Assembly (NCBI RefSeq): GCF_031755915.1
Contig: NC_083383.1
Coordinates: 26,080,501 to 26,144,500 of the forward strand
Source of the DNA: Ziziphus jujuba
Lineage: Eukaryota > Streptophyta > Magnoliopsida > Rosales > Rhamnaceae
DNA: 64,000 bases
Direction: 5' to 3'
Within the stretch, counting starts at the first letter, position 1; every line of letters begins with the position of its first letter. The notes under the pieces are model-generated. The model did not search any database and had not been told where the DNA came from. It worked only from the letters and a program-made list of their open reading frames with translations. The translations under genes and the position numbers were made by a program. Positions 14,301 to 31,085 of this stretch are shown piece by piece.

Positions 14301-16862
14301 AGATTGGTGATAGATTTATATGCCGTAGACTGGTGCAAAAGTTATATGACAGAGCTCTTACAATAGGTCTTCAAGGCTATGCTCAATTGTATGTTTGTGT
14401 TCCTTTTTAATTGTTTCTGCAGGCAAGGAAGTCTGAATATTGGTATTTAGTGTCGCTATAGATCTTCACCCATCCTCTTTGTAGATATATTCAAATTTAT
14501 GATTGTATAATGTTTTGTTGCTTGATGGTAGATGATAATATCTAAATACTAAATGCAGACATGAGCCTCGATATACTCGCCTTGCTAATTGGGAAGGCAT
14601 AAAAAAGGTGTGCTTCCTCTTAAGTTTAAATATATTGTTTGATCTATTGAACAGCATCAGCATTGTTATTTACAGATGAATGAAATAGTTGGACACTTGA
14701 ACTTTTGACATTCCAAGTGATTGATTAGCTAACTCTTTGGTTTTTTGTTGCTTGGTAATTTGGAATTGAATTGTCTTTAAAGGAAAATGTTTGACAATGC
14801 TATGTTACTCTGCACACAATCTAGGATTATTTGTGCATGGGTATATTTCTTGTAGCCTAAAGGGCTACCTAATGAATCATTCAAGTATATCCTGGACAAT
14901 ATTGAGTGAAGCATTTTGTAGTGGAACATTCAATAAACATTTCTTCCTTATGCTTTGCATTTCAAGTTTCTCCTTCAATAGACTTTTTCTCATTGCTCAT
15001 AATGGAATATGCTTTGTGCACTAGTAAAATATAAGAGATAGAACATAAAAGGGAAGTTGCTTGCTAGTTGTGCATTTAAGTTTAGGCAATGGTTTGCTAA
15101 AACATATCCTTGTTTTTCTTTGAATTTTAAGGTAATAGACTCTTACAAATAAAGATCATGACTATAAATTGATGCGATTAGAAATACAGCTTTGATGTAT
15201 AGACAGTGTTGTGGCTTTGTCACTTTAAACATCACATTGGCAGTCTTGTTAAATACGATCATATAACTGCATCCCATCTTCTTTTTAACGCCAATCAAAT
15301 GACTTTCAGAGAAAAACATGTTATAGTTTATGTCAGATTTTGATGTGTTGTACTGCTTGGTATTTTCTTTCTTCCTTCAACTAAAATTGTTTTCCTTTGC
15401 CTTTTGCTTCAAAAGTCACGTTCTATTCGAGATTTTGACCACCATGCTACCTGCCTTGTTGGAAAATTTGAGGTATTTGCATTATATGACTTGCCATTTC
15501 TTTTTCTCTTGCTCCTGTTTCTTTTAAGGGGTTACCAAAAGTATTTTGTTTTCTCAGACCGTCGACACATACTACAGGCACTGTAGCAGTACTAATTATG
15601 TGGGAAATGTGTCGGTCCCACTTCTCTGCATCAGTGCTTTGGATGATCCAGTGTGTACTAGGGAAGCCATTCCATGGGATGAATGCAGGTGGAGCTGCTC
15701 CTCATATTTAATTTGAATTCTTTCTTCCTCTTTTATTCTGATAGTATCTGTCTTTACCAGGGCAAATAAAAATATTGTATTGGCTACTGTAAAGCATGGA
15801 GGACATCTTGCATTCTTTGAAGGGATAACTGCAGCTGGCTTGTGGTACTTCATATTTACATTTATAGAGATAGAATAGCATGTTCACCATCAACTACTGT
15901 GGGATGAAAATTATTTTTAGCATTCTTAAAATGGACTTGAGGGCCTATTGGTATGAACTGCTTCTTTAAGTTTGCCAGGGCAAAACATGATACCATCATT
16001 ATTGGATCATGGTCTGTCAGATCCTATGAGTTTGCATGATTGTTTCACAATAAGGCTTGCCATTGCTCGAGTTCTTATGTGTTTGAAACAGCTGCAAGTG
16101 GACATTTTCTTATACTTCATTCTAACATGGGTGGTTAATTGCTTTTCACTTTCAGGTGGGTAAGGGCCGTTGATGAGTTTTGTAGGGTTATGCACTCTAG
16201 CCAATATATGCATGTAAAAAAGAAGGTACAAGTTTCATTTATGATATTAGTTCAGTTGGGTACAAGCTTTAATAGGTTATGATGCTGCAAAAAGTCGGGC
16301 ACTATTGTTGTGGGCTCATGAATGTTTGTGTTATTTTCTTCCATATGGTTCAATTTACTGGCTATTTCTTCTAGTTAACATTGCTGTTTCAATGTACTTT
16401 CATATCCAGAATCCTATTGCACAGTCGAAATTGTCTTCAATCGATCAAGGTCCATTTGTGAATGTTGCTGCTGACGGGATGGTGGCTGCAATGGGACATG
16501 AACAAATGAGAGATGACAAGGTTGAAGAATTATCTGAATCTCAGAAAAATCATCATGGAAAAGCTGAAATACTTCCAGATGTAGAACAACATGAGCAGTT
16601 GACACAACCGAAGCCGGATTCTATGGCTGACACCGCACAAACTTCAAGTCAAGCTACCAGCAATCAGGATGCCAAAACTCTGGATGTACTTGCTCCTGTT
16701 AAAAGATGCTTGGATCTACTGTCTCAGCAGAACAGATGCTCAGTATGGCTGCTCGCTTATATCGCCATAGTTACAAGTTGGCCATTGTTAGGCTCTGCTT
16801 TTAACATTGTCTTTAGGAAGAAGCTGAGAAATGTCTCTCCTTCTGCCTTGCTCAGAAGATAA
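5301..16862 (+). CDS. EMB8/YheT-type alpha/beta hydrolase, 14 exons, membrane-anchored
   Basis: Exons: 5301-5560, 5645-5734, 7291-7352, 9312-9409, 10230-10319, 11552-11674, 13647-13724, 14303-14388, 14559-14607, 15416-15472, 15558-15688, 15761-15844, 16156-16225, 16410-16862. All introns are GT-AG and the join is open for 576 codons. The protein has an N-terminal membrane segment (about residues 31-50), then the EMB8/YheT (UPF0017, ABHD1/3-like) hydrolase fold. The nucleophile elbow GTSIG puts Ser at 235, Asp is in SALDDPVC (about 360) and His in KHGGH (390), so the triad is complete. NHRGLGG and GWTED are also family-typical. The last exon adds a polar tail and a second hydrophobic stretch (about 535-560). 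Family members act on ester or acyl-lipid substrates; the plant substrate is not known to me. ATG choice: first ATG of the exon-1 frame, just before the membrane segment. Splice sites were read by eye. Confidence 0.9.
6836..6930 (+). repeat. Dispersed repeat, intron 2 copy
   Basis: It shares ttttagtttctttg, a tttctca..cttctttaat block and an aataaagtaac-like tail with 10022-10100. A reverse-oriented relative lies at about 10620-10770. The pattern suggests a short retroposed family (LINE or SINE 3' end) in the introns of the hydrolase gene. Confidence 0.45.
10022..10100 (+). repeat. Dispersed repeat, intron 4 copy
   Basis: Same family as 6836-6930: gattttagtttctttgtgg, then tttctcatcctctttaat, and an aaagttttccattaaaa-type end. 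Confidence 0.45.
10620..10770 (-). repeat. Dispersed repeat, intron 5 copy, internally duplicated
   Basis: Two imperfect units of about 65 bp (from about 10620 and about 10681) share taggaaa, attacttt.ttgat and tatttaagagg. The reverse complement of the second resembles the repeats at 6836 and 10022. Confidence 0.4.
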
Positions 16863-16984
16863 TCCCATGCTATGCTCTTTAATTGTTGTTGTAAACATGT
16901 ATTAGTCGTTCATTCCAAGCTGTAGATGCTGTTGACTCTGTTTAGGGTGGTAATAGTTAGATTAAATCTCAACCACTCTTTCTG

Positions 16985-16990
16985 AATAAA
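16985..16990 (+). terminator. Candidate polyadenylation signal of the hydrolase gene
   Basis: AATAAA lies about 120 bp after the stop codon at 16862, a reasonable plant 3' UTR distance. Its use is inferred. Confidence 0.45.
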
Positions 16991-19087
16991 ATATGGAATC
17001 CAATAAGATAGTAGATAGTCCCTCAAATGTTAATGGTTATCCTGTAGCTTTAATATGAATTCATATTTAATGTCTCAATCTTCTAATTTTAGTCTTCCAA
17101 AAATAAAAGATAAAAGAGTGTATGCATTAGCTGTATAAAGCTGGTCTGCATAGCTATTGTGATAGTGTTGTACTTTTTTTTTTGTTAAAGGCAAGTGACT
17201 TTGATACATTGATTTTTTTTTTTTTTTTCCAATTAGATTTACGTTTTAAGTGCGGATTGGTTATTTTTTTTTTAATGATGTTTACTCTTTGGACACCTTT
17301 TGTAACCCTCTTAGGATGCTTGAATGGAGTAGAAGTGGATTGAGTAATCCTCGAAAAGGGGTTGAAAATTTTGTTTTGTAAACGAAAGCTCACAAAAGAA
17401 AAGAAAAACAAGAGCTATGTATTTCTCATTAGCAAAGAAAATCCTTAATTAGTGTTCTCTTGTTTTACGGGTGGAATTGAAAATGCTTCGCAAAACAATA
17501 TTTTAAAAATCAAAACTTTGCATAGACAAATGGTGATGTGGGTAAAGTTTTAAATATCAGTGTCAAATGAAATATTAAATGTTCAAAATACAAAAATATT
17601 ATGAAAATATTGGAATTATCAAATACGGATAAAACTTATAAAAAATATGGAAATTTATTAAAAAAAATAAAATATTTTATTAAAATTTTAAGATTAACTT
17701 ATCGAGATAAAATGTTCAAAATACAGAAATATTATAAAAATATTGGAATTATCAAATACAGATAAAACTTATAAAAAATGATAAAAACTTATTGAAAAAA
17801 ATATATTTTATTAGAATTTTAGGATTAGCTTATAAGTACAATTTGACTATGAAAGTTGAAAACAAATTGAATGTATATCATATTTTCTTAATTAATGGAA
17901 TTATAGTAAGAGCTAACAGATATAAATATAATATCGTTGATAAAAAATACGCAAAAAAATAAGAAAAAAGAAAAATTCTCTGGTAAAACTTTAATTAAAA
18001 TATATAATATAACTATTATAATTACATTATGATTTATAAATATTATTTTAATATCATATATAGAATCCCTTGATGATTGAAAACTATTATGATCTTCTTC
18101 GTTTTCATTCATAGATGTGTAATATGAAAATTAATAATCAAAATACTATATCTTATAATAATTAATTTAGGTTAAAATATAATATTCTATCTTATAAATT
18201 TAACGGAATATCAATTTATGTTAAAAAAAAACTAAATATCAAAAATATCTTAAAATTTTTTTGACAAAAAATATTAAATTTAATAGATATTTTCAAAATT
18301 TTCATAAAAATTTTGATAAAAATTTCGAAAATATAGATGGATATTATGAAAAATTTGACCTAAATATGAAGGAATCAATATGAATATATATATATATATA
18401 TATGAATGGAAAATTTTTGAAAAAATATTAAAAATTTTGATAAAAATTATGGAAATTTTACCCATCTCATTTTGGAATCCAAGTTTCCTGTCTCTATTAA
18501 AAATGGAAATTTAGAAGACATATGTTTGATTTGCAAGAAATTAAACTATGGATGTGGGCTGCTTTGAACAATGGTTTGTGGAAATTGTTTGATTATTGGA
18601 GAACAATGAACATAGTTAAATGCTTAATTAGCTTCCATGAGATTTTTCTTGGTGATATTGATGTGATACTACTGAAGTATTTTGTAATGTATTTTTTAAG
18701 GTTATTGGATATGTTAATCCATAAACTATGTTTAACGTTGCACTTTCATCACTGTAATTTTTTTATTTTTTATTTTTTGGAATTTAGGTATGTTTTTGTC
18801 CTTAAAATCATTTTTTTAGTATAGTTTTTTTATAGTTTTGACACATGGAATGCGTTCTTTGTAATATGAAAAATAATGAAATTACAATACTAGACGATCG
18901 CATAAAACTTTGTATGTTGCATTCGTATATTGTATATTTTAAAATTGTTAAAAATATAGACAAAAAATATTTTCAAGAGTTAAAGTGCATAAAATACAAA
19001 AATTCGAGGACCAAAATATCAAAAACAAAAAAAGTTAGAAAAACTAAAGTGTAATTGTAGTTATAGTTCACGGGCTCATGGGCTAAT
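16991..19087. other. AT-rich spacer downstream of the hydrolase gene
   Basis: No gene is recognised. It contains the tandem repeat at 17578-17843 and a short TA run near 18387. Small ORFs here have low-complexity composition and no motif. Confidence 0.5.
17578..17843. repeat. Tandem duplication, 133-bp unit, two copies
   Basis: Copy 1 (17578-17710) and copy 2 (17711-17843) both run from aaatgttcaaaatac through ttggaattatcaaatac to a ttttattagaatttt-like end, with scattered substitutions. Confidence 0.8.
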
Positions 19088-19247
19088 AATCTTATTTTTA
19101 TTTTTCAGAAACAGCTAGAAATGGTAAGTTGTTATGGGACAATCTAAGTAGCACAACCACCGATTTTAATCTTATCTTTATTTTTCAGAAACAATTAGAA
19201 ATAGTAAGTTGTTGTGGGACAATCTAAGTAGCACAACCACCGATTTT
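19088..19247. repeat. Tandem duplication, 80-bp unit, two copies
   Basis: Both copies run from aatcttat.tttatttttc to gtagcacaaccaccgatttt. The period is 80 (19088 and 19168) with few differences, so the duplication is fairly recent. Confidence 0.85.
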
Positions 19248-19261
19248 TGTGGCAAAACTTT

Positions 19262-19695
19262 GGGGCCTGTTTGGCAACTTATTTTAAAAACAGTTTTTTA
19301 TTTTTGAAAATAGAAAATTGTTTTCAAAATAAAAATATATTATTTGGCTATCAATTTTCAAAAACTATTTTCCGAGAATAAATGAAAAAGAAAATAAAAA
19401 ACAGAAAACAATAAAAAGATATTTTCATAGTTTTTAAAAATTTAAAATTATATTGATTCACCACATCTGGGATTTGAAAGTCGATATAGAAGAGTAAGAA
19501 TGACAATATGTCCTGCACAATCCGAAACTGCATGCAACATCCCTATAAGTATGTTTTTAGTTTTCGGAAATTATTTTCAAACACAATTAATCAAATACTC
19601 ATTATTTTAATAAAACAATAAAAAAACTGTTTTTATTCTATGTTTTGAAAATAATATTTTGAAAAATAAAAAATAAAAAGCATGACCAAACAGCC
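19262..19695. mobile_element. MITE-like element with GGCCTGTTTGG-type ends
   Basis: The left end reads ggcctgtttggcaac and the right end, reversed, reads ggctgtttggtcatg. Both arms continue as imperfect inverted repeats rich in ttttcaaaa and aaacag. The element is about 430 bp with no coding capacity. The termini suggest a hAT-derived MITE; the flanking 8-bp duplication is not clear. Confidence 0.6.
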
Positions 19696-19699
19696 AGTT

Positions 19700-20723
19700 G
19701 GTTTTTTTGGATAATAAATTTGGAATTAAAATAATTTACCTTTACATTTAAAAGATAAAATCAGAAACAAAAGAAAACAATAATAAGGGTGATGCAATAG
19801 GTACATAAGTGTGACGAATGCAGAATCTGAAATAAGAAATATATGTAAGTGGCTGCCGTCGAACATGCACATAATTTTGGTCATAGGACAAAATTGGTTG
19901 TGATGAGAAAATGACATTTTCATTACAGGGAATCAAATGAAAACAGACAACGTCCTCCATTGTTGATTATTTTTTTTCCAACTTGATTCATATCAAGGTA
20001 TATTCAAGTGTCTCCTCTCTTTTCAATCAATACACTACTATATTCAATTCTATGTTCTCTTTTTTAAAACTTTATGTTTGACCAATACACAAATTACTTT
20101 TTTCCATGGTAATAATATATTTTTTGGTGAAAAAATTGCAGTAAAATATATACATTGGATTTCACATTTGCAATCTTGGTTTAAAGGCATCGTTTACTTT
20201 AATTAGTACTGCTTCATAAAGAAATAGTTAAATATTCAGTTAAACATTATATAAAACAAACCATCAAACTAAATTAGAAATATTTTGTTAGCATTCAGAA
20301 ATTTAATTTAAAGCACAAGGCACTTTCTGCTATGGAAAAAAAAAAAAAAAAAAAAAGAAACAAAAAAACAAAATTTGGTGCTTCTCTTAGTTAAAAGCAT
20401 TCAAAGTGCTTTTTTTTTATCACACAAAAAGTGCTTTAGCCATTTTCTTCTAAACACCTTATCATATTCATGTGATTTTAGATTTCTATGCTTTTAAACT
20501 TAAATAAAAGCACCAACAAAGAAGCCTATTACCAAAAAAAAAAAAAAAAAAAAGCACTACAAAAAAAGCCTCAAGGATTTTTGATACTCTTTCACGAATT
20601 ATACATGTTTTTTAATAACTATTATTGTTTCTTACACAATAATATTAATAAAAAAAAACTATTAAACTATTATTGCATTTTAATATGCCTTATTTTATAT
20701 TGTTTAATCAGTTGATATTAGTA

Positions 20724-20757
<34 letters not shown>

Positions 20758-22150
20758 GACGGTGATAGGATGATTACCATCAATAACTTTATTATTGGAT
20801 GATTACCATAAAAAACTTTATTATTTTAAGAGTAGGCATACTTGTAGCTGATGGATAGTTTGCGCCATAGTTTGAGTCGTGTCCATTTGTTTCTTAAGGC
20901 TCCTAACGAAGTGGCTTGTTTGTGTAGCCTCTAGGAGTAATAATACATATACAATCTAATTTATCAATATATTTATTAAGAACATATGTGTTGCTATTTA
21001 CTTGGTAAATATATTAATGTAATTTATAAATGGATATTAAAATTATAAATGTTATTAAATAAATATAAATCAATCAAATAATAACATCTGTATTTTTAAT
21101 AAAATATGTTGGTAAATTAGATGGTATTTGTAGTATAATTCGTGTTTACAGATTGTATTGGAAAGTTATCTTCCCATTACTATGCTTTATAGCTTCCGTT
21201 ATATAATTTTCTTCTTGATCAAACCAGGGAAAAAAAAAAAAAGATTTTAATAATGTAATTTTATACTATTTAAGTATTTAATATATAGAATGACTGTTTT
21301 TAAGAAAATAAAAATAGTTACTCATGGAAATAAATATGAAAAAATAATTTTTTCTATTTATAAATTTGGTAAAAATATTGAATGATGAAATTAAGGTTTA
21401 GTTTTTATAAATATATATATTTTTTAAAAAAATTTCAAATTTGGTAGAAATTAATTAAAAGCTAAATCTATATTTATTTGTATATTTTTATTGTATGATA
21501 ATCAATCTAAATTTATACTTTTTAAGATACGATAAGGATATTTTGAAGTTTATCTAGATCAAAATATAGGAATAAGAATCATACCAAACGGAGAGATAAT
21601 TGGAGAGGTGACAAAACTCTATATGTTTCATTACAAAACCAGTAAATGGAAAAAGATGAATTATTTTGTGAAAGAATTTTTGAGATTTTAAAATATAGTA
21701 ATATTACATGTATCAAAATATTCGCAAAAATTATTTACTAAATTTATATGTCAAGATGTGATTATTTGACATATTCATATAATTTAAATATGGATAAGTA
21801 AAATTTTAAATGAAAAAGTAAATCAAAAAAATAAATCAATTAAATATTGCCACATTATCTGGCACTTTATTTGGTAAACAAATTTTGGTGCATATTTTGA
21901 TAATATGAGGCATATTTATTCCTATAGAATAGTCATTCTCAAATTAAAAAGCATATTAAATATAGAATAATTATTTTATTATTGCATCTATTCTATATAC
22001 CAAACATGTTTTAGACTCTTACAACTCCAAATACATTTTTTAAAGTCATCATTTGAAGCCATCCCAAATCTAATAAAAGAAGTTTTGATTTGAAATTCAT
22101 ATATATATATATATATATTTATAGTTTTAGAAAGCAACAATGTTGATTAA
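19700..22150. other. AT-rich spacer without recognised genes
   Basis: It holds A runs at 20336-20356 and 20535-20553, a TA microsatellite at about 20727-20754 and another at 22097-22118. No protein family motif was found on either strand. Confidence 0.5.
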
Positions 22151-22179
22151 TATGGTATCTCATGAAGATATTTTACATT

Positions 22180-22720
22180 TTGATGTCTTCGACCTTTAAG
22201 GTTTTTCAATTTAGGTCTTGAGGTTTTGACTTAGCAATTTAGGGATTTTTATTTTTTTATTTATTACAATTTAGGCCTATTTGTCTTTTCACTAATAGGA
22301 TTCAATAGTTGTCTCATCATATAATTAATATTAAATTGTATTAAATTTTAAACTAGAAGATACTAAAATAAAAAAATTTACAAGTAGTTTTAAAGATATA
22401 CATTTTTAGTATTTTTTTTAGTTTGACATTTGAAGCATTTTTATACCATCTAAATGATCTCCATTGTTTTTTTTTTCTTTTTTTAATAAAGGATATTAAG
22501 GTGCAAAATTTTAAATAATTTAATATTCAACACTTTAGAACCTTTTGGTTTAAAAATTGATACTATTAAATACTAATTATATGAGATAACTATAAAATCT
22601 TATAGTAAAAAATTAAACAAGATTCAAATTACAATAAATTAAAAAAATTAACAATTTAAATTATTGAGTTGAAAAGTTAAAAAATTCAATTTTAAAATAC
22701 TAAAAGTCGAAGGTATAAAA
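22180..22720. mobile_element. Probable MITE with long imperfect inverted arms
   Basis: The left arm (cttcgacctttaaggttttt, caatttagg, ttgaggttttgac) resembles the reverse complement of the right arm (ccttcgacttttagtatttt, gaattttttaac, caatttaaattg). No coding sequence. Boundaries are approximate. Confidence 0.45.
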
Positions 22721-23314
22721 ATATAATTAACCTGATGAACTTTGTATCAAACTTAAAAGTAATATATAGGTAGGATATCTTTATACAATTTGATTTTCAT
22801 CAATATAATATATATTCATACAAAAATAGTACAGTCGGGCGAAGTCCCTTACCAAAAAGTGGTGATATACAGCCCCACCAGATTTGGTGGGTACAGAACG
22901 AAATGAGAAAAGAAAAGAAAAAAGTTATTAATTGAATGTGAAACCAAAGTCTACGATAAATTTGTCTTATAGGTGATGTACATTGTTTCCAAAACAAATA
23001 AAAACATTTTTTATTATCTTTGAAATTTGACTCTGCTTTATTTGAAATGTACCTTTCCATATTTTAAAATGTCCAAACAATTTGCTGTTTCTAATTTATA
23101 TTTCATTTAAAAAATAGAAACAGAAAATAATTAAATAATTTTCTATATTTTGTAATCAAACAACGTATGACTTTGTCCACTTATCTCACATATTTGTCAC
23201 CATTTGTTTCATGGGATATACTTTGCTACAGAAACTTTATGCGATTAATATTGGGGATACTGACATTAATGCATTTTAAACTATTTGACATTTTACACAC
23301 TAAATTTTTTTTTC
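22721..23314. other. AT-rich spacer
   Basis: Nothing recognised on either strand. The small ORFs across 22800-23060 and from 23167 have no family motif. Confidence 0.45.
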
Positions 23315-24476
23315 CTGGTATTATGCACTTGAAATTCACTTTTCTTTTCTTTGAACATTGCACCCTCTTTTTTTTTTTTTTTTTTTTTTTGGGTTAACTT
23401 TTTAACAGACTTATCATATTTTTAGCATATGGAGCAAAGAACAAAGTTGTAAAGTGCAACTTTGTATAGTTTAGGGTACATACAAAAATTTTTGAATAAA
23501 AAATTAATTAAAATATAGAAAATATTAAATAAGACTATTACTTTTTAAAGAAGTTTATAAAAAACTAAAAATTTTAAAAATGTAATTTTTTTAAAATAAA
23601 AATAAAAATCTTTACATATAATATATATCCTAAAAAAATAAATAAATAAAGACAAATAAAACAATTTGCACATGCATCAAAAAATATCTTTTTTTTTTGG
23701 GGGGAAAGTAATAATTTTATAAAAAAATACATATTAGAAACTCTTACAAGTACCTTTTTCCTAAATCATAAATAAAAATGTAAAAAATACATGTAATAAA
23801 TAAAATAATATATTATATGATACTAATTTTCCATTTTTTTTTTTAGATTTTATAGATACCTTATCGTTTTTTTCTAAGGGCCTTTATTTTTTTTTATTTA
23901 GAATTTTTATTATATGTATAAGTTTTATATAAATTTTATAAAACTAAAATAAATATCCAAGAAAACATTTTTTTTTGGGAAAAGTAAATTTTTATTAGAA
24001 AATACATATTATAAAATTTTAAAGCATTTTTTCAAAATAATAAATGTAAATATAAAAAAATACATGTAATAAATAAAATAACATATTTTATAAAAACAAT
24101 TTTTAAAAATTTTATTTTAGACTTTATAAATACTTGAGTACTTCTTTTTCATAAGTTTATATTTTTATTTTTTGAATCTCTGTAATATTTACATATTATT
24201 TTTTAATATTTCAAAAATTACATTTGCATTCCTTTAAAACATTACTAATTCATTAAAAGAATAATAATTCTCATAAGTCAAAAAGGTTTATTGATTTTCA
24301 TTAATTTTGTTATTTATAATTTTTGCATTTTGCACTCTAAGTTATACACAATTGAACTTGAATCTCATTTTTGTTCCATGTGCCAAACTCTGAGATAGCG
24401 CGTTAAAAAGTTAATGTAAAAATGGAAGAGGGTGCAAAGTGCAAAGAAAAGTAAAATTTCGGATGCACAATACCAA
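23315..24476. mobile_element. Inverted-repeat element of about 1.16 kb with long arms
   Basis: The left arm from 23315 (cctggtattatgcacttgaa, acttttctttt, gcaccctctt, ggttaactttttaac) matches the reverse complement of the right arm ending at about 24476 (ggtattgtgcatccgaaatt, acttttcttt, gcaccctctt, cattaactttttaac). Pairing extends, with gaps, for over 150 bp. Inside, two direct repeats about 275 bp apart (about 23690-23870 and 23970-24140) share aatacatgtaataaataaaa. Its interior has no transposase, so it is a nonautonomous DNA element or a fold-back element. Confidence 0.6.
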
Positions 24477-29582
<5,106 letters not shown>

Positions 29583-30378
29583 ACTTGTTAAAACATTTCT
29601 AATAGTGAATATGAATTATTAGCTATGTGCTATAGAAATTAACATAGTCTAAATTTACATTGTATAAATATATAACCAATTTTAAAATTGTTCTCCAATG
29701 GTAATGCATAAAAATCTATTTGTGACTATAATTAATTATATATATTTTAGCAACTTTTTTTTTTTTGAAAAAAATTGACTATTTATTTCACCTTTACGGA
29801 TACGTTACAATGTTTGCTAGAACTTCGAGAAATAGATATTCAACTTGACAATTTCTAGGTCACATCAATTTGACAACCATTTTGGACATTGCGATGGGAG
29901 AGTAGTTTTTTTAAAACATTGTCCATGTTGCTTATATGACATGTTTATTTTTACAATCCACATCTCCAATGAAGATATTTTAGAGTATCTTCAATGGTAA
30001 ATATAGATTAATTTTTATGTGGCATAAAAAGCGACATTGTCTAAATTTATATAATATAAATAAACAGTCAAATATAAAAAATATTTTCCAATAGTAATAT
30101 ACACAAAAGCTATTTATAGCTATTAATACATCGTATATTTTATTAAGCTTTTCTTTTTTTAAAGAATTAACTTTTTAAATAATAATTTGCTTTTTAGGAA
30201 ATTTTACAATGCCTAATAAAGCCTTAGGAATAAATATTAATCTTGATAATTTTTAGGCTCCAACAACTTAATATTTATTTTAGCCATTGCTATTGGAGAA
30301 TAATTTTTTAAAAACATTGTCCATATTGATTACGTGATATATTTATTTTTACATTCACATCTCATTGGAGGTGTTTTT
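29583..30378. repeat. Tandem pair of MITE-like units, about 395 bp each
   Basis: Unit 1 (about 29583-29985) and unit 2 (about 29986-30378) share the same order of words: a tctaaattta block, ttctccaatggtaat-like, a T-rich run, gaaata..tattcaacttga or its variant, attg..atgggagagtag or its variant, and aaaacattgtccat. Each starts near a cttcaatggtaaat-type end and finishes near cattggaggtgtttt, which are roughly inverted relatives. They are diverged, so the duplication is old. Confidence 0.6.
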
Positions 30379-30654
30379 AGACATTCTAAAATTTTGTAAA
30401 AAATAATTTTTTCTTTAAAAAGTCATTTTTAAAAAAAAAAGTTAATAAAATATATAACTAATTAAAAGTCGTAAATAGCTTTTATATATATATATATCAC
30501 AGTTGAAGAACAATTTTATTTTTGAATGTCACATTTAAATGTTTTAAAAGGCTTGTCCTGAGTTACGCCTAAGGCTCATCTCAAAGCGAGATACATAAAA
30601 AATACCTCAAGTTTTAAAATTTGGGGTACTGTGCCTATGATATATACAGTTTTT

Positions 30655-30658
30655 TATT

Positions 30659-30691
<33 letters not shown>

Positions 30692-31085
30692 TTAAATTTT
30701 GCTGAAAGAGGGTTTTGTATTAGCCAAAAGAGAGGCAACCATACAAAACCAAGCTGCCAAATCAGGTGGTGGTTAAAATACCACACTCCTGTTTCAAAAT
30801 ATTTACAAAAGCTTTAGAACTTAATAAAGGATATACATAAGCATAGTTATTATTGGTTAGTCCCCAGCGAGCAACTTCTTGAGCAAGCTAATTACAGTTT
30901 CTTGGGATCCAAGAAAAGGATAAAGACCCAAAACGAGGGCAAGTATCCAGAATTCTTTCAGCAACACCCAAGGCAGAACAGTGAACAGGGTAACTTTCCG
31001 GGTTATTCAGGTTTTGGACAACTGCTTTCGCGTCACTCTCACACCAAACTTTGGGAGATGGGACATATGTCCTAGTTATAAAAAT
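30655..31085 (-). mobile_element. LINE 3' end with RNase H-like domain and AAT-type tail
   Basis: Read leftward, 31080-30860 encodes a plant LINE-type RNase H fragment: VWCESDAKAVVQNLN, then SFSWIPRNCN, an in-frame stop, and LAQEVARWGL. The SWIPR and ARW patterns are typical of the C-terminal RVT_3 domain of plant LINEs. Downstream is a short 3' UTR and a (TAA)n-like tail, seen on the plus strand as tta/attt repeats at about 30655-30690. The 5' truncation at about 31085 is normal for LINE insertions. Confidence 0.7.

Noticed and set aside
18522..19054. Two plus-strand ORFs of 100 and 69 codons
   Set aside because: Low-complexity, AT-driven composition, no motif and no splice partners; chance ORFs.
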